Origin: CAJXVA01 sp963761755 | GTDB lineage: Bacteria; Myxococcota_A; Polyangia; Nannocystales; Nannocystaceae | Assembly (NCBI GenBank): GCA_963761755.1 | Contig: CAVXIC010000013.1 | Coordinates: 1-64,000, forward strand | Reading direction: 5' to 3' | DNA: 64,000 bases | Shown: positions 50,137 through 58,687 of the stretch, piece after piece | How positions within the stretch are numbered: the first letter of the stretch is position 1 | Layout of the letters: every line of letters starts with the position of its first letter | Notes under the pieces: generated by a model | Databases searched by the model: none | What the model was told of the DNA's origin: nothing | What the model saw: the letters and a program-made list of their open reading frames with translations, nothing else | Made by a program: the position numbers and the translations under genes

Positions 50137-51261
50137 TCAGGCGAGCGGAGCGCGGTCGAGCAGCTCGAGCAGCGCCGGGCGCACGCCGAGCGCTGCGCAT
50201 CGCTCTCGCAGGCGTGCCCAGGCGTCGGGCGACGGGCGGCCCGCGACCCCTGGGCGACGGTGGGCGCGCAGCAACAGGTTCTTGGCAGAGTGGGTGCTCT
50301 CCACGAACTCGACGACGTCGACCTTGTAGCCACACGCGGCCAGCATTTCGACGCGCAGGGCGTCGGTGAGCACCGAGCCGTACTCGCGCCTGAGCAGCCC
50401 GTGGTGGGTGAGCGCGCCGCCGTCGGAGATCTTCGCGTCGGCCAGCTGTGCCGCGAGCTCTCGCTGGCAGCACGGCGCGACGAGCAGGACGGGGGCACCG
50501 CTGGACACCCCGAGCGCCAGCGCCTCGTCCGTCGCGGTGTCGCAGGCGTGCAGCGCCATCAAGATATCGGGCGGCAGGTCCGGTTTCACGTCGGCGATCC
50601 GGCTGACCGCGAAGCGCATGTCGGAGCGTCCAAGCGCCTCGGCGCGCTGTCGGCAGTTGTCGACGACGTCCTCGCGCAGATCCACGCCCTCGATCCGCGT
50701 GGGGACCTCGGCGAGCCGAAGCGCTTCGGCGAGAACGAAGGTGAGGTAGCCGTTGCCACACGCCACGTCGAGCACGCGAAGCGGCGACTCGGCGGTGGCC
50801 TTGCGGTGCGAGAGCAGCCGCTCCCACGCGGGCCGGCACAGCTCCACGAAGTGATTGACCTGCTTGTACTTCTTGGCGGACTTCGCCGAGATCGTGCCGT
50901 CGGCATTCATGATTCCGATGACGCGCAGCAGGTCGGCGCTGCGGTCGGGCTCGAGCGCGCGGGCCTTGCCGCCCATGACCTTGGCCTTGGTCTCCTCGTC
51001 GAGCGTGTGCACCTTGGCCTTGCCGAAGCGCGCGTCGAGCCGGACCCGGGTGCGGGCGTCGATGACCAGGACCTGCTTGACTCGCCCGTCCTCCGCGGCG
51101 GCCGAGGCGGCCTCGATGAGCGCCTCGATGTCGCTGCCCTCGAAGACCTCCTGGTCCTCGCCATCTGCGCCCGGGCGCGAAAACACGGCGCGCTGCCAGC
51201 CATCCTTGGCGTGTCGCCGAAGGGTGCTGGCCAAACGTTCGAAATTGGGGCGTCGCGCCAT
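50137..51261 (-). CDS. SAM-dependent methyltransferase (METTL25/RRNAD1-like)
   Basis: A 374-residue enzyme. A Rossmann-like SAM site is at LRVLDVACGNGYLTFVLAEAL (about 185-205), with IEGVDLREDVVDNC as motif II, and a later APCCQREL (about 284) and HHGLLRREYGSVLTDALRVE. The paired-Cys CCQREL motif is seen in the METTL25-like methyltransferase group. The N-terminus is a helical domain (AVFSRPGADGEDQEVF). Substrate unknown, possibly RNA. ATG 51261 follows a TATCGT box by eight bases. Confidence 0.8.
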   Translation of the reverse strand: MARRPNFERLASTLRRHAKDGWQRAVFSRPGADGEDQEVFEGSDIEALIEAASAAAEDGRVKQVLVIDARTRVRLDARFGKAKVHTLDEETKAKVMGGKARALEPDRSADLLRVIGIMNADGTISAKSAKKYKQVNHFVELCRPAWERLLSHRKATAESPLRVLDVACGNGYLTFVLAEALRLAEVPTRIEGVDLREDVVDNCRQRAEALGRSDMRFAVSRIADVKPDLPPDILMALHACDTATDEALALGVSSGAPVLLVAPCCQRELAAQLADAKISDGGALTHHGLLRREYGSVLTDALRVEMLAACGYKVDVVEFVESTHSAKNLLLRAHRRPGVAGRPSPDAWARLRERCAALGVRPALLELLDRAPLA

Positions 51262-51269
51262 GGCAACGC

Positions 51270-51275
51270 ACGATA
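51270..51275 (-). promoter_or_regulatory. Putative -10 box (TATCGT) of methyltransferase gene
   Basis: Minus-strand TATCGT, eight bases and ATG 51261. A TTGCCC lies 17 bases upstream, giving a plausible -35. Confidence 0.5.
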
Positions 51276-51356
51276 GTCCGAGCCCCCATCGCGGGCAAAC
51301 CGAGTCGGTGAGATGTGGCCTGGCCTCACTGGGGGTGTTGGTCCATAGTCCGATTC

Positions 51357-52598
51357 GTGACCGCATCTGCGCTCCTGCTCGAGAAAGTCCATACCTCCGC
51401 CGAATCGTCGCTCGAGGACGACGGCTACTCCGTGACCCGTATCGACAAGGGGCTCGACGAAGACGAACTGATCGAGGCGCTGAGCGCCCTCCCGGAGGGC
51501 CCGGTCATGGTGGGCATTCGCAGCAAGACCCTCGTCACGCCCAAGGTGTTCGAGGCGGTGCCACGGCTCGACGCGATCGGCTGCTTCTGCATCGGCACCG
51601 ACCAGGTTGCGCTGGACGTCGCCCGGGCTCGGGGCGTCACGGTGTTCAACGCGCCCTTCTCCAGCACCCGCAGCGTGGCCGAGCTGGTCATGGCCGACGT
51701 CGTGATGCTTGCGCGCCGGATCTTTCCACGCAATGCCGCCGCCCATCAGGGCAAGTGGGCCAAGACGGCCTCCGGCGCGCACGAGGTTCGTGGCAAGACG
51801 CTCGGCATCATCGGCTACGGGCACATCGGCAGCCAGCTGGGCATCTTGGCCGAGGCCTTCGGCATGAACGTGCAGTACTTCGACATCGACAAGAAGCTGC
51901 CGCTGGGCAACACCTCTTCGGTCGGAAGTCTGGACGAGCTGCTCGCCGCCTCCGACTTCGTGTCCCTGCACGTGCCGGACACCGAGCTGACGCGCGACAT
52001 GATCACCGCCGAGGAGATCGGCAAGATGAAGGCCGGCTCCTACCTCATCAACCTCAGCCGCGGCAAAGTGGTCGACATCGACGCGCTGCACGAGGCGATC
52101 ACCTCCAAGCATCTCGCCGGCGCGGCGATCGACGTCTATCCGAAGGAGCCCGCCAGCAACACCGAAATGTTCGAGAGCAAGCTTCGCGGGCTCGACAACG
52201 TCATCCTCACCCCGCACATCGGCGGCAGCACGATGGAAGCCCAGGCCAACATCGGGCTCGAGGTCGCCGCCGCGCTCGACCGGTTCCGCAAGCTCGGCAG
52301 CACCTTGGGCTCGGTCACCTTGCCCAACCTCGACGTGCCCCCACCCAAGGCCTCCGGTGCGGTCAGCCGCATCATCAACATGCACCGCAACGTGCCGGGC
52401 GTGCTCTCCGAGACCAACCGCGTCGTGGCGCAGTCGGGGGTCAACATCGTGGGGCAATCCCTGGGGACCAACGAGGACGTCGGACTGCTGTTCATCGACG
52501 TGCCGGTTGCTGCCGATGATCCTCGGGCCGAGAAGCTACGGGGCGAGATCGCTGCGCTCGAAACATCGCTGCGGACGCGGATCGAACCGCTGTCCTGA
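51357..52598 (+). CDS. serA: D-3-phosphoglycerate dehydrogenase
   Basis: A 413-residue enzyme of the first step of serine synthesis (3-phosphoglycerate to 3-phosphohydroxypyruvate, NAD-dependent). Features: GKTLGIIGYGHIGSQLGILAEAFGM (NAD loop), NLSRGKVVD (Arg), PKEPASNTE and ILTPHIGGSTMEAQ (Glu/His pair), then a C-terminal ACT-like serine-sensing domain from about 335 (NVPGVLSETNRVVAQSGVNIVGQSLG). Length matches the E. coli form. The start is GTG 51357; an in-frame GTG further upstream would add 14 residues. Confidence 0.95.
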   Translation: MTASALLLEKVHTSAESSLEDDGYSVTRIDKGLDEDELIEALSALPEGPVMVGIRSKTLVTPKVFEAVPRLDAIGCFCIGTDQVALDVARARGVTVFNAPFSSTRSVAELVMADVVMLARRIFPRNAAAHQGKWAKTASGAHEVRGKTLGIIGYGHIGSQLGILAEAFGMNVQYFDIDKKLPLGNTSSVGSLDELLAASDFVSLHVPDTELTRDMITAEEIGKMKAGSYLINLSRGKVVDIDALHEAITSKHLAGAAIDVYPKEPASNTEMFESKLRGLDNVILTPHIGGSTMEAQANIGLEVAAALDRFRKLGSTLGSVTLPNLDVPPPKASGAVSRIINMHRNVPGVLSETNRVVAQSGVNIVGQSLGTNEDVGLLFIDVPVAADDPRAEKLRGEIAALETSLRTRIEPLS

Positions 52599-52676
52599 AA
52601 GAAAGTGCGGGCCGTCGAGGCCGATTCGAGCGGTGGCGCGTTGACAGCAGCCGCGCCCGCTGGCGCTGGAGGCTCG

Positions 52677-54098
52677 ATGATGCACCGACGATGGAGGATT
52701 GGAAGCGCAGTACTGGCGTTCGCCGCGGGATGTACACCGGTCGACGCGGAGACGGAGAGCCCGCAAACGGCGGAGACACCCCTCGTCCAGAGCGCTCCTG
52801 CGCCCGCGCCGACCCAAGACCCACAGTCCGTCTCGCAAGCGGGCAGCCTCCGGGTGGAGATCGTCCCGGGCTTTACCACGGTGCTGGCGGGCACCTCCGG
52901 CCAGCTCGACGTGCTCGTGCGCATCGAGGCCGTCGACGTGCCGGGGGCCGAGCGCCCGCCGCTCGATCTTGCCCTGGTGCTCGACCGCAGCGGGAGCATG
53001 GCGGGCGAGAAGCTCGAGGCGGCCAAACAGGCGGCGCTGGAGACCGTACGCAAGCTGGGCCCCGAGGATCGGCTCACGTTCATCTCGTATGACGATCAGG
53101 TCAGCGTGCACACCCATCGCGAGCGGGTCGGAAACGGGCGCAGGCTGCAGCGGGAAATCCTTCGCATCAGCGACGGAGGCGGCACAGCGCTCGGGCCCGC
53201 GCTCCGCAATGGTCTCGATGCGCTGCAAGGGGCGCAGAGGCCCGACGAGGTTCTCGCCCACGTGATGCTGCTGAGCGACGGTCTGGCCAACGAAGGCGAG
53301 GCGCGCCCCGAAGTCCTGGCGCAGTGGGCCTCCGCCGCGTTCGGAGACGGCGTCGCAACGTCCACGCTCGGCGTCGGCCTCGACTACAACGAGGACCTCA
53401 TGACCAAGCTCGCCGATGCCGGGGGTGGTCGGTATCACTTCATCGAGTCGGGACCGAAGGTGCCCGAGGTGTTGGCGGACGAGTTCTCCGGCCTCACCGG
53501 GACCGTCGCTCGCAACGTCGCCTTCGAGACCGAGGCGGGTCCCGGCATCGAAGTGAGGGAGATCCCCGGCTACCCCAACGTCGTCGACGGCGACCTGGTC
53601 TTGGCAAGAGTCGGGTCGATGGCCGCGGGGCAGAAGCGTGAGCTGTTGGTGCGTATGGACTATCAGGCGCCCAAGGGCGAGACGCTGGCACTGGGCACAT
53701 ACACCCTGCGGTTCCGGGACGTGCTCGAGGATGGCGTTCCCGCCGAGATCGTGCTCGAGCCCTCGGTGGCGGTGTCCCAGGATCTCGCCGCGGTCGAGGC
53801 GTCGGAGAACTATGCGGTCACGGTGCGCGCCCAGGAACTGGGCGTGGCTTCGGCGCTGCAGGCCGCGACCGAACAGGTGGACCAGGGCGACTTCGGGCAG
53901 GCGCGCGAGCAGCTGCAGCGCAGAACCGAGTCGCTGCGTCAGGAGGCCGCCGAGAACCCGGACGTGGACTTCGCGCCGATGATCGACGAGCTGGAAGAGG
54001 CCGAGCGCGACCTCGACAAGGCGTCCAAGAGCGACAGCGAACGCAAGCTCTACGAGAAGAAGAACAAGGCGCGGGCTTACAAGGCGCGGAAGAAGTAG
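52677..54098 (+). CDS. von Willebrand factor A-domain lipoprotein
   Basis: A 473-residue surface protein. Signal MMHRRWRIGSAVLAFAAGC (ATG 52677 or 52680). A VWA domain follows (about 100-280) with LVLDRSGSM, the DxSxS metal-ion site, a GGGTALGPAL loop and LLSDGLANEG, so metal-dependent ligand binding should be intact. C-terminal beta strands (VRMDYQAPKGETLALGTYTLRF) and a helical, charged tail (QAREQLQRRTESLRQEA, SERKLYEKKNKARAYKARKK) follow. It probably binds other envelope proteins. Followed by an S9 peptidase gene in the same direction. Confidence 0.88.
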   Translation: MMHRRWRIGSAVLAFAAGCTPVDAETESPQTAETPLVQSAPAPAPTQDPQSVSQAGSLRVEIVPGFTTVLAGTSGQLDVLVRIEAVDVPGAERPPLDLALVLDRSGSMAGEKLEAAKQAALETVRKLGPEDRLTFISYDDQVSVHTHRERVGNGRRLQREILRISDGGGTALGPALRNGLDALQGAQRPDEVLAHVMLLSDGLANEGEARPEVLAQWASAAFGDGVATSTLGVGLDYNEDLMTKLADAGGGRYHFIESGPKVPEVLADEFSGLTGTVARNVAFETEAGPGIEVREIPGYPNVVDGDLVLARVGSMAAGQKRELLVRMDYQAPKGETLALGTYTLRFRDVLEDGVPAEIVLEPSVAVSQDLAAVEASENYAVTVRAQELGVASALQAATEQVDQGDFGQAREQLQRRTESLRQEAAENPDVDFAPMIDELEEAERDLDKASKSDSERKLYEKKNKARAYKARKK

Positions 54099-54141
54099 TC
54101 GGCTTCGTTGGGGCTTGTGCCGCGGGCCGCTGCGGTGTCTC

Positions 54142-56211
54142 ATGCCCGAGATGATCCGCTCGGCTCGCGTTGCTCTCGCGTCCATCGTGCTCGCCTTGGG
54201 CTGCGCCCCGCCCAACGCGGCCACGCCGTACCCTTCGGCGGCGCCCGAAGCCGGCTCCGGTCGCGCGAGGGCCGACGAGGGACCGCAGCCCGACGCGCAG
54301 GCCGAGTCCGTCCAAGGGATCGCGACGTACTTCGATCGAGAGGTCGACTTGGCCCCGTTCTTGGCCGGCTTCCCCTACGGCCACATGACGCCGAGCTTGA
54401 GGACCGGCAAGCTCTTCTACTACCAGCTGGGCGAGCGCTACTCCCTGCGGATGCTCGACATTCAGGGCAACGGCGCGTGGGCGCTCGACAAGGGGAAGCC
54501 CATCTCCGACGTCGACTGGTCCAAGCGCAGCCTGTGGAGCATGCATCATCACGAAGCGTCGAACACGTTGTGGCTGCACGCGGATGCGTCGAACGACGAG
54601 GTCATGAATCTGTGGACGCTCGACCTCGAGTCCGGCGCGCTCGAGCAGGTGACCCAGCACGACTACGTGTACGGCCTGGGGTTCAGCGAAGACGATACGC
54701 AGGTCGCCTACCTGCCCCGCAAGGGCAAGAAGGCGCCGTTCTCCACGTGCTTGCGCGTGCGCGACGTCGCCACCGGCGACGAGCGGGAGGTGGTCTGCGA
54801 CTCGCCGGCGGTCACGTTCACATGGTCCGACATTCGGTTCACGCCCGACGGCAACGAGGTCTTCTTCAACGCTCAGCTCGAGGGTGACCGTACGAAGGGG
54901 CAGCTGGTCCGGGTCGACCTCCGCAAGAAGACGCCCCGGGTCGAACTGGTCACCAAGCCGAAGGTCTCCCGCAACGCCCCCTATCCGCTCGAGGGCTGGC
55001 TGGGCAACGAGCTGCTCTACACCGCCAACGACGACGGCTACAGCAACCTGTACGCCTACGACCGCGTCACCAAGAAGACGCGGCAGATCTCGCGGTTCAA
55101 GGAGGACCTCGAGGCGGAGCGCATGTTCGACAAGGTCGTGGGCGTCCACAAGACGCCGGCCGGCTCGACGCTCGTGCTCATCGATCCCAAGAGCGCGAAG
55201 GTCCTCGAGGAGCGGCGCTTCGACGGATCCGTGTCCGTCGTCGACACGTACGGAGACCGGGCATACGTCACCCAGACGTCTCCGGACATCTACCTCGAGG
55301 GGTATTCGATGCGGGGCGGTGGTACGGCGCTGGGCGACATGGAGACCGTGGTCGGGCTCGATCCCGCGCTGGAGGAGAAACTGGTCGCGTGCAAGGCGAG
55401 CACGGTGAAGATTCCGACCTTCGATGACGATCCCAAGACCGGCAAGGCGAGGGAGCTGCACGCGTTCTTGCTGGAGCCGCGCGATCCTCTGCCCGAGGCG
55501 CAGCGGCTGGCCATGATCACGGCCTTCTACGGCGGCTCCAACGGCTACAGCACCTTCGACAACATCATGTGCGCCGCGGGGTTCACCGTGCTCTCGCCGG
55601 CGGTCCGCGGGAGCTCCGGCTTCGGCAAGGACTTCTACTCGCTCAACGACAAGGATCTCGGTGGCGACGAGATCGTCGACGTCTTCTACGCTGCGCGATG
55701 GCTGGAAGAGCACGCCGGCCTGACGCCGCGGCGGATCGGGGTCAAGGGCGGCAGCCATGGCGGCTACGCGACCATGCGCGCGCTGACCTACCCCGTGGCG
55801 ACCAATGGGCGCAATGAGTCCTACCCGCTGGGCTTCGGCATGGCGCACGCCGGCTTCAGCGACATCAAGACCTTCTACGACGCGACCAACATTCCCGACT
55901 GGGTGGCGCTGGAGAGCGGCGATCCCAACGTTCCCGCGGACTTGACCAAGATGCTGGATCGAAGCCCGATGCAGCACGTGGACCTCCTGCGTGCACCTTT
56001 GTTGCTGACGCATGGCAGCCAGGACTGGCGGGTGCCCGTCGACGAGAGTCGACAGTTCGCCCAGGCCGCCAAGGCGCAGGGCAAGCCGGTGCAGTACGTG
56101 GAGATCGAAGGGCAGGGGCACCACATCGAGGGGTTGGCGCTCCAGGTGCAGGTGTACCAGGCACGCTTCGACTTCCTCGCCGCGGTCGCGAAGGCCGCGA
56201 GCGCGCAGTAG
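54142..56211 (+). CDS. S9-family (prolyl oligopeptidase-type) peptidase lipoprotein
   Basis: A 689-residue exported peptidase. Signal MPEMIRSARVALASIVLALGC (ATG 54142). An N-terminal beta-propeller-like region (DYVYGLGFSEDDTQVAYLP, YTANDDGYSNLYAYD) precedes a C-terminal alpha/beta hydrolase domain with GGSHGGYATMRAL (nucleophile Ser), LLTHGSQDWRVPV (Asp) and GQGHHIEG (His). Most resembles S9C-like acylaminoacyl/dipeptidyl peptidases. It should act on peptides in the periplasm or outside. It lies 43 bases after the vWA gene and 14 bases before the next gene. Confidence 0.9.
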   Translation: MPEMIRSARVALASIVLALGCAPPNAATPYPSAAPEAGSGRARADEGPQPDAQAESVQGIATYFDREVDLAPFLAGFPYGHMTPSLRTGKLFYYQLGERYSLRMLDIQGNGAWALDKGKPISDVDWSKRSLWSMHHHEASNTLWLHADASNDEVMNLWTLDLESGALEQVTQHDYVYGLGFSEDDTQVAYLPRKGKKAPFSTCLRVRDVATGDEREVVCDSPAVTFTWSDIRFTPDGNEVFFNAQLEGDRTKGQLVRVDLRKKTPRVELVTKPKVSRNAPYPLEGWLGNELLYTANDDGYSNLYAYDRVTKKTRQISRFKEDLEAERMFDKVVGVHKTPAGSTLVLIDPKSAKVLEERRFDGSVSVVDTYGDRAYVTQTSPDIYLEGYSMRGGGTALGDMETVVGLDPALEEKLVACKASTVKIPTFDDDPKTGKARELHAFLLEPRDPLPEAQRLAMITAFYGGSNGYSTFDNIMCAAGFTVLSPAVRGSSGFGKDFYSLNDKDLGGDEIVDVFYAARWLEEHAGLTPRRIGVKGGSHGGYATMRALTYPVATNGRNESYPLGFGMAHAGFSDIKTFYDATNIPDWVALESGDPNVPADLTKMLDRSPMQHVDLLRAPLLLTHGSQDWRVPVDESRQFAQAAKAQGKPVQYVEIEGQGHHIEGLALQVQVYQARFDFLAAVAKAASAQ

Positions 56212-56225
56212 GCCCGGCTGCGCCG

Positions 56226-57317
56226 ATGGATCCGATCTCGCTCACGTTGATCGCCGCAGGGGCGCTCGCCGGATCTGGCGGGGTCATGGCGTGGTTGTCA
56301 CGGCGGCGCGCGGTGCAGCGGTCCGAGGCGATGCGGCGCGCGGTGCAGATCGCCATCCCCTGCGGGAGTGAGGCGCCGGTGAGCTTGCTGGACCTCTTTT
56401 GGGACCTCGGCGCCAGCGACTTTGCGCTGGAGATGCTCGCGCACCGGCAGCTCCTGCTCGACGCGCCGGACCAGCTCTCCTCCTTGGTGCGCGAGCTGCC
56501 CTCGATGATCGTCGAGGCAGGTTCGTACGGCGAGCTGGTCGCGGAGCTGCTGGAGTCGATCGCGGTCTACTCGCAGGAGCATCGCTCGGCCGGCAACCGT
56601 CGAGCATTTCCGGCGTTGGCGGCCCCGGCGATCAAGGCGCTGCCCGCCGCCGGAGGATCGGTTCGCGCGCCGATGCGGCTGGGCGCACGCGACTGGGAGG
56701 GATGGCGCACCGGGCAGACGCGGGGCGCTCTGGTGGCCGAGCCGGTGGCCGCGGCCGACCTCGATGGCGCGCTGGGGGCGGGCGTGGGTTCGCTGCTCTC
56801 CGGGCTGTTCGAGGGCAACTTTGGCCGGGAGTTCCAGCGCTGGAGCGCCCAGCGAGGGGCCAAGAAGCTGCGCGACGCGCTGGACCGGGAGCTGGTGGCG
56901 CTGCTGCGGCTGTATCAGGCCCACGTGGCCACCGATGCGCAGGCCAGGGGCTTTCTGCGCGACGCGGCGCATCGGTGGACCGCGGAGGCCAACCGCATCG
57001 AGGTCCTGCGCAACGCGGCGCCCTACCGAGAGCGCTCGTGGGCGGAGTGTGCCGATGCCCTGCTGGAGGCTTCGCATGGGGCGGCGGTACGGATGGCCGA
57101 GTCCGCCGATCGCAACGTGTCCGAGACGCTCGCGCGCATCGACGAGCTGGCGGCGGGGGGCTCGCAAGCCATGGCCGGATACTTGGTCTACGTGAACCGC
57201 CACGCGCTGTTCGTCGGCCGGATGGCGCTGTGCGAGGCCGAGGTGACCGCGGTGGACCGCGCGAGCGCGGCGCTGCGCACCAAGCTGCTGGAGCTGGAGC
57301 GCAAGGGGCTGGCCTGA
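56226..57317 (+). CDS. Hypothetical membrane-anchored helical protein
   Basis: A 363-residue protein starting with a membrane helix (LTLIAAGALAGSGGVMAWL, about 5-24), then a long alpha-helical region (LLDLFWDLGASDFALEMLAHRQLLLD, SYGELVAELLESIAVYSQEH, KKLRDALDRELVALLRLYQAH). The middle has a Gly/Ala hinge (GALGAGVGSLLSGLFEGNFG). No family is recognised. It begins 14 bases after the S9 gene, so the vWA, peptidase and this gene may form one operon at the envelope. Confidence 0.7.
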   Translation: MDPISLTLIAAGALAGSGGVMAWLSRRRAVQRSEAMRRAVQIAIPCGSEAPVSLLDLFWDLGASDFALEMLAHRQLLLDAPDQLSSLVRELPSMIVEAGSYGELVAELLESIAVYSQEHRSAGNRRAFPALAAPAIKALPAAGGSVRAPMRLGARDWEGWRTGQTRGALVAEPVAAADLDGALGAGVGSLLSGLFEGNFGREFQRWSAQRGAKKLRDALDRELVALLRLYQAHVATDAQARGFLRDAAHRWTAEANRIEVLRNAAPYRERSWAECADALLEASHGAAVRMAESADRNVSETLARIDELAAGGSQAMAGYLVYVNRHALFVGRMALCEAEVTAVDRASAALRTKLLELERKGLA

Positions 57318-57353
57318 GCGCTCCTGCACCGGCAGCGCTGAGAAGAGAAAAAT

Positions 57354-57374
57354 CGGGCTCCATCCTAGAGCCCG
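57354..57374 (-). terminator. Hairpin with minus-strand T-tract
   Basis: CGGGCTC (57354-57360), a CATCCTA loop and GAGCCCG (57368-57374). On the minus strand the stem is followed by five T, the form of an intrinsic terminator, but no minus-strand gene is seen between it and the next plus gene; it may stop antisense transcription. Confidence 0.5.
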
Positions 57375-57490
57375 CGGAGAGGAATCACCCTCCCTGTCGG
57401 CCACGAGCCGCTGGCGTTGCACACTTTCTTCACTTTTTCTTTGGGCAGGTCGGACGGCGCTCTCGACGCTCATGCCGGACCGCCACCGTG

Positions 57491-57496
57491 TACACT
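57491..57496 (+). promoter_or_regulatory. Putative -10 box (TACACT) of small hypothetical gene
   Basis: TACACT, eight bases (ccgcggcc) and GTG 57505. It favours GTG 57505 over ATG 57472. Confidence 0.4.
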
Positions 57497-57504
57497 CCGC
57501 GGCC

Positions 57505-57798
57505 GTGGCGACACGATCGGAGACCTGGGAGCCACCGCGCGGTTGGGAGTCGTTTCGCCGCGGCGACGATGTGGAGGAGCTCGCGTGGGAGGTGCTCGCG
57601 GGGTGGCACTACATGAACCCCACCTCGACCACGTCGATCTGGGAGTCGCCCAGCGGCGCCACCGTCTACCTGGCCTTCGACGATGCGCGAGCGCTGTTCG
57701 AGCTCGTGATCGGGCACGGGGGCGAGGAGGACTTCGAGCTGACCGACTTCGTCACGCGCTTGGGCGCGCTCGGATTGCGCCCCAAACCCTCGGCGTGA
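57505..57798 (+). CDS. Small hypothetical protein
   Basis: A 97-residue acidic protein, VATRSETWEPPRGWESF, then DDVEELAWEVLAGWHYM and ATVYLAFDDARALFELVIGHGGEEDFELTDF. It is soluble, with no signal. The Trp/Glu-rich pattern suggests a small alpha/beta domain, but no family is recognised. Start GTG 57505 is supported by the TACACT box; ATG 57472 would add 11 residues. Separate from its convergent neighbour. Confidence 0.6.
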   Translation: MATRSETWEPPRGWESFRRGDDVEELAWEVLAGWHYMNPTSTTSIWESPSGATVYLAFDDARALFELVIGHGGEEDFELTDFVTRLGALGLRPKPSA

Positions 57799-57815
57799 AT
57801 GCGGGGCCGGCGCGG

Positions 57816-58535
57816 CTAGCCGGGTCCGACGGAGACGGGATCGGAGCACCGCGTGATCTCGGTCGCCTCGCTCAATCGCGAGCGCAGGCAGCTCCACGCG
57901 TCCGCGGGGACGTCCATCTGGAGGCACGCGAGGGCGTCATCGTCGGGGGTCTGAGCATGCACGACCGCGGAGAACTCCGAGGACGCGTCTCCACCTGCCT
58001 CGTGCCAGCGAAGGAAGGTTCCGTCCGCATCGAAGACGTAGGACGTCTCTGCGATCTCCTGGCTCGAGCCACGGTGTGACCCGGTCAAGCGGAAGGCGTC
58101 CCCTGCCCGGAGTCGCTCCTCGGCGCACGCCAGGACGTCAGGGTTTCCGGATTCGGACGGCGGTTCACACAACGGGAGTTCGCAGTCGCTGGCGGCGGTT
58201 CTGTAGACACCGCAGCTGACCGCCTCGAAGTCGCACACGACGTCGAACGTGCCGTCACCCACGACGAAGCAGGCGCACGGTCCTTGGGCGGTGCCGGTCT
58301 CGTCCCCGCCGTCGCTTTCGGACGGTCCGCTGCTGTCCCCGTCCGTCCCCGTCTCGTCGCCGTTGGTCTGCGTCGATCCGGTTGCTTCGCCCGATGTGTC
58401 ACCGGTCGCCTCCGTTTCTGACGTGCTGCCGCGCGCCTCGCCTCCCTCTTCGTCTGGGAGGTCGGGCCCGCAAGCGGCGGCGCCGACGAAGGAGAACAGG
58501 AAACACAGCTGTCTAGGTCCAAGAACGTCATTCAT
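57816..58535 (-). CDS. Thr/Ser/Gly/Glu-rich lipoprotein
   Basis: A 239-residue lipoprotein. Signal MNDVLGPRQLCFLFSFVGAAAC (ATG 58535) is followed by an acidic Ser/Thr/Gly/Asp/Glu spacer of about 55 residues and a Cys-rich globular part (CACFVVGDGTFDVVCDFEAVSCGVYR, DCELPLCEPPSE, DVLACAEERL, LACLQMDVPADAWSCLRSRL, RCSDPV). The pairing of cysteines suggests a disulfide-stabilised domain. The spacer style matches the lipoprotein at 9308. Function unknown. Confidence 0.8.
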   Translation of the reverse strand: MNDVLGPRQLCFLFSFVGAAACGPDLPDEEGGEARGSTSETEATGDTSGEATGSTQTNGDETGTDGDSSGPSESDGGDETGTAQGPCACFVVGDGTFDVVCDFEAVSCGVYRTAASDCELPLCEPPSESGNPDVLACAEERLRAGDAFRLTGSHRGSSQEIAETSYVFDADGTFLRWHEAGGDASSEFSAVVHAQTPDDDALACLQMDVPADAWSCLRSRLSEATEITRCSDPVSVGPG

Positions 58536-58687
58536 GAGCACACCCCGTATGCTCCGGGGACGAGACGACCGTGGCGAACGTCGCACGCTGGGGCCAAGGA
58601 ATCTCGCGAGGGCGCAACGACGCGCGCTGGATCAGGATATCGGCCGCTGGATGCGACGACGCCTGGGTCGGTCTCGTCCCGGTGACG

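Noticed and set aside
52536..54224. Long minus-strand frame opposite the vWA lipoprotein
   Set aside because: No recognised domain; the plus-strand gene has lipobox and VWA motifs.
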